64,000 nt of DNA from S5-327 sp965116015 (GTDB lineage: Bacteria > Chloroflexota > Dehalococcoidia > Lucifugimonadales > Australimonadaceae), in contig OZ220477.1 of assembly GCA_965116015.1 (NCBI GenBank), positions 1,922,001 to 1,986,000 on the forward strand, written 5' to 3'. Below the pieces are notes generated by a model that did no database searches, was not told where the DNA came from, and was given only the letters and a program-made list of their open reading frames with translations. Position 1 is the stretch's first letter. Each line of letters begins with the position of its first letter. This document shows, in pieces, positions 34,419 through 45,906 of this stretch. The position numbers and the translations under genes are program-made.

Positions 34419-35426
34419 TCAGCGCCCGGGGCCGTTGAGCGCTTCCTGGCGTTCCTTCGCGAAAGCCTGCGTTACGCGGTCGATGATGATCGCGAGAATC
34501 ACGATGCCGATGCCGCCGTTCAGCGCCTTGCCAGGCTGGAACTGCGACAGAGCGCGGTTAACGTCGTCGCCGAGCCCGCCAGCCCCCACGAGCGACGCAA
34601 TCACCACCATCGCAAGCGCCATCATCGTCGTCTGATTGATGCCGGCCATGATGGTTGGCACTGCCATAGGTATCTGTACTTTCGTGAGGAGCTGCCTGGG
34701 CGTAGTGCCGAATGACCTGGCAGCCTCGACCACGTCGGCGTTGACCTGCCGGATCCCGAGGTTAGTGAGCCGAATGGCTGGCGGCACAGCGTAAATCACG
34801 GTGGCCAGCACGCCGGCCACGTTCCCCAACCCGAAGAACATGATGGCGGGCACGAGGTACACAAACGCCGGCATTGTCTGCATAGCGTCGAGAATCGGCC
34901 GAATCAGTGCGTCTATGGTGTCGCTGCGCGTGGCCAGAATCCCCAGCGGAATCGCAATGGCGATTGAGAGCAAAACAGCGACAGAGATGAGCGCCATCGT
35001 CTCCATAGCGCTCTGCCATAGCCCGAATCCGCCCAGCAGCAAGAGCGACAGAATCGAGAATGCGCAGATGCGCAGCCCCGCCACTTTTAGCGAGAGCGCT
35101 CCCACAGCCAAGATGGACACAGGCCACGGAATCCCCTGCAGGAAGTCCTCGAGCCACACCAGGAATCTGAGGATGGTGTCGGAGATGGGGCTAAGGATGA
35201 AGTCTAGCTCCACGGTGATCCAATCGATGACGCCATCGATCCAGCGGGCGAATTGCTGACCGAACGTGACAGGGAACTCCATCTCGTTGCCCCAGATGCG
35301 AGCGCCCGCCCACCCCGCAATCAAGAAGAAGACGAACCCTCCACCGTACAGGTACCGGTCTGGGATAAGGCTGAGCCTCTCACGCAGCCCTAGGCCGTTG
35401 CTTGGTGTTTGCGATGCGATAGCCAT
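34419..35426 (-). CDS. Glycine betaine/proline ABC transporter permease (OpuAB/ProW-like)
   Basis: 335 aa. About seven membrane spans. The EAA loop DVVEAARSFGTTPRQLLTKVQIP near residue 230 and the conserved MQTMPAFVYLVPAIMFFGLGNV segment are typical of this family. AGGAGG stands 6 nt before the ATG. It follows the ATPase gene by 10 nt. Together with 33222 and 35437 it makes a full compatible-solute importer. Confidence 0.93.
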   Translation of the reverse strand: MAIASQTPSNGLGLRERLSLIPDRYLYGGGFVFFLIAGWAGARIWGNEMEFPVTFGQQFARWIDGVIDWITVELDFILSPISDTILRFLVWLEDFLQGIPWPVSILAVGALSLKVAGLRICAFSILSLLLLGGFGLWQSAMETMALISVAVLLSIAIAIPLGILATRSDTIDALIRPILDAMQTMPAFVYLVPAIMFFGLGNVAGVLATVIYAVPPAIRLTNLGIRQVNADVVEAARSFGTTPRQLLTKVQIPMAVPTIMAGINQTTMMALAMVVIASLVGAGGLGDDVNRALSQFQPGKALNGGIGIVILAIIIDRVTQAFAKERQEALNGPGR

Positions 35427-35436
35427 ATGTCGCCTC

Positions 35437-36696
35437 CTAGGCGTCCGCGCCGATAGCGATGGCGGCCTCGGCTTCGGCTACAGCGGCGGCTTCGATGCTG
35501 TCCTGCTCCATCAATTCGATGAGCGCGCTGGGGAGCACCTGCCCAGCCAGCCGACCGTCTTCGTCGATTAGGGGCACTAGGCCAGAGTTGTTCCGCACGA
35601 GCGGCAGCGCCGCTGAAACCGAGAGGTCCGCCGATACAGGCTTCACGTCGTCGCAGAGCGCGCCGCTCACAGATTCGTCGCCGCGCTGACTTGCCTCGGC
35701 GAGGGTAGCGAAGCTAGCGCACCCAACGTAGAAGCCTTGCGCGTCGGTGACAAACCCTGCGACCTCTGCGCGCCGCCCCAGCGCTTCCATAGCCTCTTTG
35801 GGGGTCATCGATGCGAGGAGCCGCGCGCCTGGGCGGGTCATCAGCGACCGCAGCGTGATGACGGCGGACTTGCGAACATCCCGCACGAACTCGGCTACGT
35901 AGTCGTCCGCCGGATGCGCGAGGATCTCTTCGCCGGCGCCAAGCTGAATGACGGAGCCGTCGCGCATGATGGCGATGTGGTCGCCAAGCTTCAAAGCCTC
36001 GTTCAGGTCGTGCGTGATGAAGATAATCGTCTTGTGAAACTGCTGCTGCAGCCGTATCAGCTCGTTCTGCATATCGCGGCGGATGAGGGGGTCGAGCCCG
36101 CTGAACGGCTCATCCATCAAGAGAACGTCCGGGTTTGCCGCCATAGCGCGGGCGAGTCCAACGCGCTGCTGCATTCCTCCGCTGAGCGCGCCCGGGCGGT
36201 AGGACTCCCATCCCTTCAAGCCAACGAGCTCGAGCGTTTCGCGAGCCCGCGCTAACCGCTCCTCCTTGGGTATTCCTTGCACCTCCAGCCCCCAAGCCGC
36301 GTTCTCTTCAACCGTTCGGTGGGGCAAGAGGCCAAAGTGCTGGAAGACCATTGCGATCTTCGTGCGCCGGAATTGGGTGAGCTGCTCGTCGCTGTACTTG
36401 AGCACATCGTCGCCGTCAACTTCGATCGCGCCGAACGTTGGCTCGATGAGGCGAATGAGCGACCGCACCAGGGTGGACTTGCCGCTCCCCGACAAGCCCA
36501 TCACCACGAAAGTCTCGCCCGGCAGCACACTGAAATTGACGTCGCGCAGGCCGACGACGATGCCTCTCTCCTCGCGAAGCTCCGCCTTGGACGTCTCCTG
36601 TATCTCGGGGGTGAGCTCGGCGGGGAGGTCGCGTCCGAACAGCTTCCAGAGCCCTCGCACGGTCACTCTCGGCTTGACTGAGGGGTCTATCGCCAT
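35437..36696 (-). CDS. Glycine betaine/proline ABC transporter ATPase with C-terminal CBS region (OpuAA/ProV-like)
   Basis: 419 aa. The N-terminal GLWKLFGRDLP segment is specific to the ProV group. Walker A GLSGSGKST near residue 65, signature LSGGMQQRVGLARAM, Walker B VLLMDEPFSGLDP and FITHDLNEA are intact. From about residue 290 there are two CBS-like units, ending in an acidic-alanine tail; in OpuA this part senses ionic strength. First gene of the operon. Confidence 0.95.
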   Translation of the reverse strand: MAIDPSVKPRVTVRGLWKLFGRDLPAELTPEIQETSKAELREERGIVVGLRDVNFSVLPGETFVVMGLSGSGKSTLVRSLIRLIEPTFGAIEVDGDDVLKYSDEQLTQFRRTKIAMVFQHFGLLPHRTVEENAAWGLEVQGIPKEERLARARETLELVGLKGWESYRPGALSGGMQQRVGLARAMAANPDVLLMDEPFSGLDPLIRRDMQNELIRLQQQFHKTIIFITHDLNEALKLGDHIAIMRDGSVIQLGAGEEILAHPADDYVAEFVRDVRKSAVITLRSLMTRPGARLLASMTPKEAMEALGRRAEVAGFVTDAQGFYVGCASFATLAEASQRGDESVSGALCDDVKPVSADLSVSAALPLVRNNSGLVPLIDEDGRLAGQVLPSALIELMEQDSIEAAAVAEAEAAIAIGADA

Positions 36697-37054
36697 AACT
36701 CCTCCTTGTATTCCTGTGTGGTCAAGGGCATGGCTCGCTTACGATGCGCCACCATTCGGACGAGATGTGGTCAAAAGAGGGGAAGAGAACCGATCCGCGG
36801 TGATCCGATAAGGGGCCATCTATAGGCCGCGCAGCGCCCAACAGGGGCGGCGGGCTGCTCCCTTTGCCGCAGGGTAAGGTTACCCTAGCTGCCCTGCTCA
36901 TACACTGTCAACCCGCGGATTTCGTCGCCCTTCAGCCGCGCCCCGAAGAATTCCGGCAATCCCGCTAGAGCATCAGATGCGCCCGTGGAAAGTGACCTGC
37001 CCCGAGAGGAGAGTTGGAAGGCTGCTTCGCTGAGCTAAACCCGAGCACTGACGC
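36697..37054. other. Upstream region of the betaine transporter operon
   Basis: No gene is supported here. It contains the promoter and inverted repeat at 36871-36911 described separately. Beyond that, up to 37054, nothing is recognised. Confidence 0.5.
36871..36911 (-). promoter_or_regulatory. Candidate promoter and operator of the betaine transporter operon
   Basis: On the minus strand TTGACA (36906-36911) is followed 18 nt later by TAGGGT (36882-36887). The -10 overlaps an inverted repeat with arms AGGGTAA and TTACCCT (36871-36886), which would suit a repressor or other regulator. The ATG of the ATPase gene is about 175 nt downstream. Confidence 0.5.
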
Positions 37055-37503
37055 CCCGTTGCTCAGGCGACTTTGGCCTAGTGCGCCTGCGGCCTGCGTT
37101 GGCGGTTTCCGCCTCGTCCTGCAGAATCTGCGGATTATTCCGTTGATCGCGGTGTGTTCTCAAGCGCTTGCGCACGCTGCGAGATTGCGCTCCAAACCGC
37201 TCGAAGCGCCGTGTTGCAGCTATCGCGCGACGGCTCCCTCGAACGTGAAACGCTCGGCCCCGCCGCCCACGCGCTCGGCCAAGAACCGCCCGTTGCTCAG
37301 GCGACTTTGGCCTAGTGCGCCTGCGGCCTCGTCCTGCAGAATTTGCGGATCATTCCGTTGATCGCGGCGTGTTCTCAAGCGCTTGCGCACGCTGCGAGAT
37401 TGCGCTCCAAGCCGCTCGAAGCGCCGTGTTGCAGCTATCGCGCGACGGCTTCCTCGAACGTGAAACGCTCGGCCCCGCCGCCCACGCGCTCGGCCAAGAA
37501 CCG
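37055..37503. repeat. 234-bp tandem duplication at the end of the VOC gene
   Basis: Copy A (37055-37288) and copy B (37289-37503) are nearly identical; copy B lacks about 19 bp found in copy A (around 37091-37109) and they differ by a handful of substitutions. Copy B holds the last 23 codons and stop of the VOC gene at 37435, so copy A carries a non-functional duplicate of that gene end. High identity means a recent event. Confidence 0.9.
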
Positions 37504-37893
37504 CTTTCCCTCTTCGGGCGGCATAACGTCGGCGTAGATTTCCAGCCGGTTACCCTCAGGGTCGTTGAAATACACGCTCTTCGTCATCCCGTGGTCGGTG
37601 AGGCTGGCAATCTCGACTCCGTGATCCACCAGCCGCTGATGCAGCTCCTGGAGCTCGGCGAATCCGCCGTCGATGACGAGCGCGACGTGCCCGAGGCCGG
37701 CATTGCCGCGCGTTGGTTCGCCGTTCACGCTGAACAACCCGATGTCGTGATGCTGCGTGCCGAACGACATAAAGGCGGCTGTCGGCGAGCGCCGCACCGT
37801 CTCCATCCCCAGCGCGTCGCGGTAGAACGCCTCGGCCCGGTCGACGTCGGCAACGCGCAACACAACGTGGCCCACTCGCTGAATCCTCGCCAT
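37435..37893 (-). CDS. VOC-family (glyoxalase/extradiol dioxygenase-like) protein
   Basis: The ATG at 37893 has AGGGAG 7 nt upstream and gives 152 aa starting MARIQRVGHVVLRVADVDRA; longer readings are non-coding. Metal-ligand positions typical of VOC proteins are His in GHVVLRV, His in LGHVALV and Glu in NRLEIYAD. It could be a ring-cleaving dioxygenase or a glyoxalase-type enzyme. Its 3' end is duplicated downstream. Divergent from the decarboxylase-like gene at 38163. Confidence 0.88.
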   Translation of the reverse strand: MARIQRVGHVVLRVADVDRAEAFYRDALGMETVRRSPTAAFMSFGTQHHDIGLFSVNGEPTRGNAGLGHVALVIDGGFAELQELHQRLVDHGVEIASLTDHGMTKSVYFNDPEGNRLEIYADVMPPEEGKRFLAERVGGGAERFTFEEAVAR

Positions 37894-38162
37894 GACGGCT
37901 CTCCCTAGCGTGATGTCGGTCGCCTTGAAGTCTAGCGCATCTGACCACGGCGTTCCCGGAGTCGGATCGCTTTGCTCGTCCAGGCGGGAACCCCGCTCGC
38001 ACGGAGATGACGCCTCCGACTGGTCGATGCGCGGGGTATAGGACAGGAACCCAGCTCGCACGGGAACGACCGACAGAGCGCTCCGGCTTGACCTCGCACG
38101 GCGCCGGGCATACCGTTGCCCCGGTCCAGATGATACTGACGCACAGGAAGGAGGCGCCTGCC

Positions 38163-39164
38163 GTGACGACGCCTGGGAAGACGAAACTCGAAGTATCCGT
38201 TGGCTACGCATCGATGACCTACGAAATCGTACGTCCGCTTATGGAGGGACGCGTCCAGATCGAGAACGTCGAGCTCGATCCAGTCGAGGAACTAGGCCCT
38301 ACTCCTACTGCGAACTCGCGCATGCAGACGGGAGATTTCGGCCTCTGCGACCTCAATATGGGGTACTGGCTCGCCGCCATCGACCAAGGGTGGGACATCG
38401 TTGGTCTGCCCATCTTCGTCAAACGCAAAAGCGCCTACTGGTACATGGTTGTCCGCAATGACTGCGGCATCGGCGGGCCCAAAGATCTCGAGGGCAGACG
38501 CATCGCGACCCGCTCGTTCCGCTCGGCTATCGTCACCTGGTGTCGCGGACTGCTCAAGCATCGCCACGGCGTCGACACCTCCACGTTCCGCTGGCTCGTG
38601 ACCGATGCGGAAGACTACTTCCCCATCTACGACACGTCGGCCAGAGTCGAGGTCGTAAGCGACGGCAAGGCAAGTGTGAAAGATCACCTGCAGCGCTTGC
38701 TCGACGGCGAAGTCGACGCATTCCTCGGCGACATCTCCGATCCGGAGCTGTTCGGGTGGGTGGCGAGCGACGCGCGCATCCGCCGGCTCTTTCCCGACTA
38801 CAGGGACGAAGACCTGCGCCTCTGGCGCGACGAGAGCATCTTCACGCCAGTGCATATGATGGTGATGAGCGGCAAGCTCGATCGCGAAGACCCGACGCTG
38901 GCGATGCGCGTGTACGACGCTTTCGAACGCTCGAAAGCGCAAGCGTATTTCGATCTCTTGCGCGACCGCGGCAGCTTCTCTGTCATCTACTTGCGGGAGT
39001 ATGTGGAGGAGCAATTCAAGAAATGGGGCGATCCCTTCGTGTACGGAGTCAGCGCGAACCGCCTTATGCTAGATTGGTACATCGACATCAGCCATGAGCA
39101 AGGCATCATGGCGAAGCGATTCGCCTTCGACGAGGTGCTTTCACCAGGCGTGATCGAGACGTAG
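38163..39164 (+). CDS. 4,5-dihydroxyphthalate decarboxylase-like protein (periplasmic-binding-protein fold)
   Basis: A GTG at 38163 with AAGGAGG 8 nt upstream is chosen; 333 aa with no signal peptide. The N-terminus LEVSVGYASMTYEIVRPLMEGRV and the GGPKDLEGRRIATRSFRSAIVTWCRGLL segment match the dihydroxyphthalate decarboxylase/NMT1-like group, cytosolic relatives of solute-binding proteins. In the phthalate pathway such an enzyme acts after a Rieske dioxygenase, and one is encoded 35 kb away. The assignment to a reaction is an inference. Confidence 0.7.
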   Translation: MTTPGKTKLEVSVGYASMTYEIVRPLMEGRVQIENVELDPVEELGPTPTANSRMQTGDFGLCDLNMGYWLAAIDQGWDIVGLPIFVKRKSAYWYMVVRNDCGIGGPKDLEGRRIATRSFRSAIVTWCRGLLKHRHGVDTSTFRWLVTDAEDYFPIYDTSARVEVVSDGKASVKDHLQRLLDGEVDAFLGDISDPELFGWVASDARIRRLFPDYRDEDLRLWRDESIFTPVHMMVMSGKLDREDPTLAMRVYDAFERSKAQAYFDLLRDRGSFSVIYLREYVEEQFKKWGDPFVYGVSANRLMLDWYIDISHEQGIMAKRFAFDEVLSPGVIET

Positions 39165-39259
39165 AGGTATCCCAGGACTTCCGGTTCGGGGCAAACTCGA
39201 ACAACCGGCAGCATCCGGCGCCAAGTACAATCAGGCAAAACTGTTGCCCAGGAGCCGTT

Positions 39260-39856
39260 ATGCCGGACTTCTTCGAAGTCGTCCGTAGCCAGCGTGGGAT
39301 CTCACGCTTTGCGCCCGATCCCATACCCGCCGCGACACTCCGGCAGCTGCTCGAGGCCGCGACGCGCGCGCCTAGCGGCAGCAACCGCCAACCTTGGCGC
39401 TTCGTCGTCGTTGAGGACCGCGAGACGAAGGCGCGGCTTGGCGAGCTGTACCGCGAAGGGCAACGCCGCTCCCGCGGCTCCGCGCCGCCGCCTGCCGGGG
39501 GCGAACCCCGGACATTCGCGCACGGCATGGCCGATGTGCCTGTGGTTGTCCTGCCGTGCGTCGAGAGATGGCGGATTACGGGAAGCGAGATCTATCGCGG
39601 CGCATCAATCTACCCGGCGGCGCAGAACCTGATGCTTGCAGCTGCGGCCCACGGCATAGGCTCGCGCATCACCACTATCTGGCAGCATTGCTACGACGAT
39701 GTCGCAGAGTTGCTTGGGGTTCCTGACGATTGGGAGATCATGGCGCTCATCCCGATTGGCTACCCGGCGCCGCCCGACCATCTCGGCGGCAGCCGCCGCA
39801 AGCACGTCGAGGAAGTCGCATTCCGCGATCGCTGGGGCGAGGTCTGGCACGCCTAG
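39260..39856 (+). CDS. Nitroreductase-family FMN oxidoreductase
   Basis: 198 aa. VRSQRGISRFAPDPIP with the FMN-phosphate arginine, AATRAPSGSNRQPWRFVVV, and the later QNLMLAAAAHGIGSRIT and GVPDDWEIMALIPIGYP are standard. Members reduce nitro, quinone or enone groups, or dehalogenate. TACAAT at 39228-39233 could be its -10. It is alone in its direction, converging with the RDD genes. Confidence 0.92.
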   Translation: MPDFFEVVRSQRGISRFAPDPIPAATLRQLLEAATRAPSGSNRQPWRFVVVEDRETKARLGELYREGQRRSRGSAPPPAGGEPRTFAHGMADVPVVVLPCVERWRITGSEIYRGASIYPAAQNLMLAAAAHGIGSRITTIWQHCYDDVAELLGVPDDWEIMALIPIGYPAPPDHLGGSRRKHVEEVAFRDRWGEVWHA

Positions 39857-39893
39857 GGACGCTCGCGGACTCCGGCGACTATGCGCTCGCCGC

Positions 39894-40370
39894 CTACCTC
39901 CCGCGCACGACGTAGGTGCCGGCCGCTTTGTCGTGCAGTCCTTGCCGTTTGGCGTTGAAGAGAATCATGATGGCGATGACAAGGAAGATGACGAAGCCGA
40001 CCGCATTCCCGATGTTCGATCCGAGCACGGCCGCGACGAGAGAGCCGAGCGCACGGGCGATGAGCTCGCGCGTAAAGATAGAGCCGGCGCCAGCCTTGTT
40101 CCCGGAGGCGTCGACGACCCGTAGACCGAGCAGCATCTTCCCGAGCGTAGCCCCGAAGGCCATGGTTAGCAGGAAGAAGTACCCAAAGCCCACAGCGGCG
40201 CTCACCAGACTTTCCGCGACGGTTGCTTCCGCATCAGGATCGAGGGCGTTGCCGCCTACGCCGGCTACGGCCAGAATGACGATGATGGCAATGACAATGA
40301 TGACATCGATGATCCACGCGGCTAAGCGAACGATGCGCCCAGCGTAAGGTAGGGAATCAGCGTTGGTCAT
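39894..40370 (-). CDS. RDD-family membrane protein (second of pair)
   Basis: 158 aa. The RDD hallmark Arg-x2-Ala-x3-Asp pattern is in YAGRIVRLAAWIIDVI, followed by two strongly hydrophobic spans and the TLGKMLLGLRVVDASG segment. Function of RDD proteins is mostly unknown; some are Na+/H+ antiporters. It begins 11 nt after the first RDD gene, so they are co-transcribed and may form a heteromer. Confidence 0.85.
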   Translation of the reverse strand: MTNADSLPYAGRIVRLAAWIIDVIIVIAIIVILAVAGVGGNALDPDAEATVAESLVSAAVGFGYFFLLTMAFGATLGKMLLGLRVVDASGNKAGAGSIFTRELIARALGSLVAAVLGSNIGNAVGFVIFLVIAIMILFNAKRQGLHDKAAGTYVVRGR

Positions 40371-40381
40371 AGCGGCTCCTT

Positions 40382-40879
40382 TCAGGAAGCGACAATTAGA
40401 GACTGAGCAGTCGCTGCAGGCTTGAGCACGACGTGCGTGCTCATCATCTTATCGTGGATGGCTTGGCGGTTCTCATCCCACAGCGGCCAGAGATAATTGA
40501 GAAGCCAGAACACGCCGAACGTAATCTGGCTGGCGATGCTGATCACCACGCCTTTCAAGAGGACGCTTCGTACGACAAAGTTAGCCGCCCAGCTCAAGGG
40601 AGCGCCTGTCTCCGCGTAGACCACTTGCGTGCCCATTATGCGCTTGCCAACGCTCTGACCGTTCTTGTAGAGGGCTGCGATCAGCAGGAGCGCGCCTATC
40701 GTCAGCGCGAGCCCGATGAGGACAAACGCGGGCTCGCTAGAGTCGTCCCCGGGAACAAGAGCAAGCGATGCAGCGAGCACGAGAGGTAGGAAAGCTAGCG
40801 ACCAGGCGGCGACATCCACTGCCTCGGCGATGAGCCGGGTGATCCAAGGCGCTTTCTGAAGAGATCGTCCGCTTTCCAT
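40382..40879 (-). CDS. RDD-family membrane protein (first of pair)
   Basis: The ATG at 40879 has AGAGGGGG 6 nt before it, giving 165 aa. KAPWITRLIAEAVDVAAW is the RDD motif, and SVGKRIMGTQVVYAETG is the second conserved segment; three or four membrane spans. Paired with the gene at 39894. Confidence 0.85.
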   Translation of the reverse strand: MESGRSLQKAPWITRLIAEAVDVAAWSLAFLPLVLAASLALVPGDDSSEPAFVLIGLALTIGALLLIAALYKNGQSVGKRIMGTQVVYAETGAPLSWAANFVVRSVLLKGVVISIASQITFGVFWLLNYLWPLWDENRQAIHDKMMSTHVVLKPAATAQSLIVAS

Positions 40880-40938
40880 AACAAACCCCCTCTGGCTGGG
40901 TAGTCGAGGCGTTGAGACCATAGCCTAGCACGGAGCAG

Positions 40939-40997
40939 GCCGCCGCGCGCCGTGACAAGCGCGCAGATTTTGCGAGGATTCGCACGGCGCAGGCGGC
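40939..40997 (-). terminator. Long GC stem, likely end of the 23S-tRNA transcript
   Basis: On the minus strand GCCGCCTGCGCCGTG (40997-40983) pairs with CACGGCGCGCGGCGGC (40954-40939) with one indel, leaving a 28-nt loop. It sits about 95 nt past the tRNA 3' end and before the RDD genes. No T-run follows. Confidence 0.5.
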
Positions 40998-41091
40998 TAG
41001 CGCCCAAAGCTCTCGGACAGAGCCTGACGCTGGAAACGGGGCATGAGGAGGCCGGATAACAGCACAACTTGCGCGGAGGGGTCGCGAGATT

Positions 41092-41166
41092 TGGTAGCGG
41101 GGCCAGGACTCGAACCTGGGACCTTCGGGTTATGAGCCCGACGAGCTGCCACTGCTCCACCCCGCA
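41092..41166 (-). tRNA. Initiator tRNA-Met (CAT anticodon)
   Basis: 75 nt with encoded CCA (41092-41094). The cloverleaf folds: acceptor GCGGGG/CCCCGC, anticodon stem TCGGG-CTCATAA-CCCGA with the three G:C pairs that mark initiators, and T-arm CCAGG-TTCGAGT-CCTGG. Positions 1 and 72 are T and T, i.e. unpaired, as in bacterial initiators (C:A in E. coli). It lies about 75 nt downstream of 23S rRNA. Confidence 0.92.
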
Positions 41167-41193
41167 TCGAGAAAATCCAGGAGGCTTGCGCGC

Positions 41194-41214
41194 TACCAAG
41201 GAATATCGAGCGAG
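41194..41214 (-). promoter_or_regulatory. 3' arm of the pre-23S processing stem
   Basis: TACCAAGGAATATCGAGCGAG is complementary, with a single extra base, to 44300-44321 on the other side of the 23S gene. The two arms flanking the rRNA would form the long helix cut by RNase III-type processing. Confidence 0.7.
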
Positions 41215-41239
41215 CAGAGGAGCAGTAAAGAAAGCGAAA

Positions 41240-44228
<2,989 letters not shown>

Positions 44229-44439
44229 TCACGCTCGACCCGCCTTGCAGCGGGCCTTCCTTGCTTCGGACCCGCGCACAGCGGGCCCTCTTGCTCGTAC
44301 TCGCTCGATATTTCCTTGGTAACGTGCAAGCGGGCGGCTGGCCGCCCTGTCTCCGAACGCGCCGTCTACCGCTACAGCTGAGGCCCGAGCTTCTTGCAGC
44401 CCAGCCCCGCAACTGCCTCCGCTAGACGACAGTCAGAAC
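44229..44439 (-). other. 23S rRNA leader
   Basis: Roughly 210 nt between the promoter and the 23S 5' end. It contains the 5' processing arm at 44300-44321 and GC hairpins such as GGGCCCGCTG...CGCGGGTCC. A clear boxA was not found. Confidence 0.6.
44300..44321 (-). promoter_or_regulatory. 5' arm of the pre-23S processing stem
   Basis: The partner of 41194-41214: on the + strand CTCGCTCGATATTTCCTTGG then TA. Pairs over about 21 bp with one bulged base. Confidence 0.7.
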
Positions 44440-44469
44440 AGTATAGACATCCACTCGATGGCGTGTCAA
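44440..44469 (-). promoter_or_regulatory. Near-consensus sigma-70-type promoter of the 23S rRNA operon
   Basis: On the minus strand TTGACA (44464-44469), an 18-nt spacer, then TATACT (44440-44445). It points at the 23S gene about 210 nt away and is one of the two best -35/-10 pairs in the window. Confidence 0.85.
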
Positions 44470-44660
44470 CTCCCTTTCCTGCCTTTGCTCCGGATTTCGC
44501 CTACAGAGCCCACGTCCGCCGCCGAGCGAGCCAGCCTGCTCCCAAGCAGAACGCAAGATCGACCGAACAGCGAGGATGACGCACCGGGACGAGGTTCTCT
44601 CTCGCGCCCGGAGCCTGAACATCCCCATTCCTCCCACCCTGCCGCGCCTCCGCCATTGTC

Positions 44661-44689
44661 TTGACCAGTTCCCAACCCTGTGATATTCA
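44661..44689 (+). promoter_or_regulatory. Possible promoter of the cytochrome oxidase operon
   Basis: TTGACC (44661-44666), 17-nt spacer, TATTCA (44684-44689). It would start RNA within a few nt of the ATG at 44703, giving a very short leader, consistent with the absence of an SD there. Confidence 0.35.
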
Positions 44690-44702
44690 TAACAATCGCC
44701 TA

Positions 44703-45827
44703 ATGCACCGGCATGACTCGGCTATCTCCGTGACTACCAGGACACCCCGTCAACGTCTCGCGGTCGCAAGCCCCTTGCGGCTTGTCCTACCTATAATTGC
44801 TCTTGCAGGGCTCGCCGCCATCCTCTCGGGCTGTTACGCGCCTCAGTCAACCTTCGAACCAAGCTCCGACTCCACCCAGCGCATTCATTCCATCTACATC
44901 TACGTCATCGTCGCCGCCAGCATCGTCGGCTTCCTCGTGCTCGTCGGCCTCGCATACACCCTCATCCGGTACCGAGCCCGGCCAGGCCGACGAGCCGAGC
45001 AATTCCATGGCCATGTCGGCCTCGAAATCGCCTGGACGGTCGTCCCTATCCTCATCCTTATCTCAATCGCCCTACCGACCATCATCTGGATCATCGGCAC
45101 ACAGGATGACCCCGACCCTGACGTCCTCGAGGTTACAGCGGTCGGGCATCAGTGGTGGTTCGAGTTCCGCTACCCCGGGCTTGGCCCCGACGGCGCAGAT
45201 GTGGTGACCGCCAACGAACTGCGCGTTCCCGTGGGCCGACAGGTCGCGATCACGCTTCACGCGAACGACGTCATCCACTCTTTCTGGGTTCCTCGACTGG
45301 TCGGCAAGACCGATATGGTGCCGGGAAATACGAACAAGCTTGAGAAGTTCACCCCCACCGAGCTGGGAGTGTTCTACGGGCAATGCGCCGAGTTCTGCGG
45401 GGTCGCCCATGCGCTGATGCGCTTCCGCGTCCACGTCGAAACCCATGCAGACTTCGACCGCTGGGTCGCGAGTATGAACGCTGGCCCCTCCGCTCCGACG
45501 CCCGACACAGTGGAGGCTGCAGGCAAGCGCGTATTCGAGCTCGCCGGCGGCTGCGGAGCCTGCCACGCCATTGAGGGCGTCGCCACCGGCGAGATTGGGC
45601 CAAACCTCACGCTCTTCGGCAGCAGGGCGACGCTTGGCGCCGGCATCCTGGACAATACCGACTACAACCTCAAGGCGTGGGTGTCGAACATCCGCGACCT
45701 CAAACCCATTCCAGAAGAAGGCACGGAGGTTATGCCCACGTTCTACACCGGAGACTCGTCGATCGACCTCCTCACCGAGGCGCAAGTCGATCAGGTCGTC
45801 GCTTACCTGAAGAGTCTCACGTACTAG
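44703..45827 (+). CDS. coxB: Cytochrome c oxidase subunit II with C-terminal cytochrome c domain (caa3 type)
   Basis: 374 aa from the ATG at 44703; a TTG at 44661 coincides with a -35 and is rejected. Signal with lipobox-like ILSGC, two membrane spans, then the CuA domain: HQWWFEFRYP, HSFWVPRL and the ligand set CAEFCGVAHALM. From about residue 275 a cytochrome c domain with CGACH heme site and a late Met (VMPTFY). It takes electrons from cytochrome c to the CuA centre of the oxidase. First gene of the cox cluster. Confidence 0.95.
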   Translation: MHRHDSAISVTTRTPRQRLAVASPLRLVLPIIALAGLAAILSGCYAPQSTFEPSSDSTQRIHSIYIYVIVAASIVGFLVLVGLAYTLIRYRARPGRRAEQFHGHVGLEIAWTVVPILILISIALPTIIWIIGTQDDPDPDVLEVTAVGHQWWFEFRYPGLGPDGADVVTANELRVPVGRQVAITLHANDVIHSFWVPRLVGKTDMVPGNTNKLEKFTPTELGVFYGQCAEFCGVAHALMRFRVHVETHADFDRWVASMNAGPSAPTPDTVEAAGKRVFELAGGCGACHAIEGVATGEIGPNLTLFGSRATLGAGILDNTDYNLKAWVSNIRDLKPIPEEGTEVMPTFYTGDSSIDLLTEAQVDQVVAYLKSLTY

Positions 45828-45906
45828 GCGGCCGTGATGCACGCGATACAATCAGCGTTATGAGGAGAGGGGCCGCGCGCGGAGGCCAAGGAGAAGGCGG
45901 GAGACG

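Noticed and set aside
40930..41091. A possible 5S rRNA next to the tRNA
   Set aside because: No 5S landmark sequences; the stretch folds as one GC hairpin that looks like a terminator.
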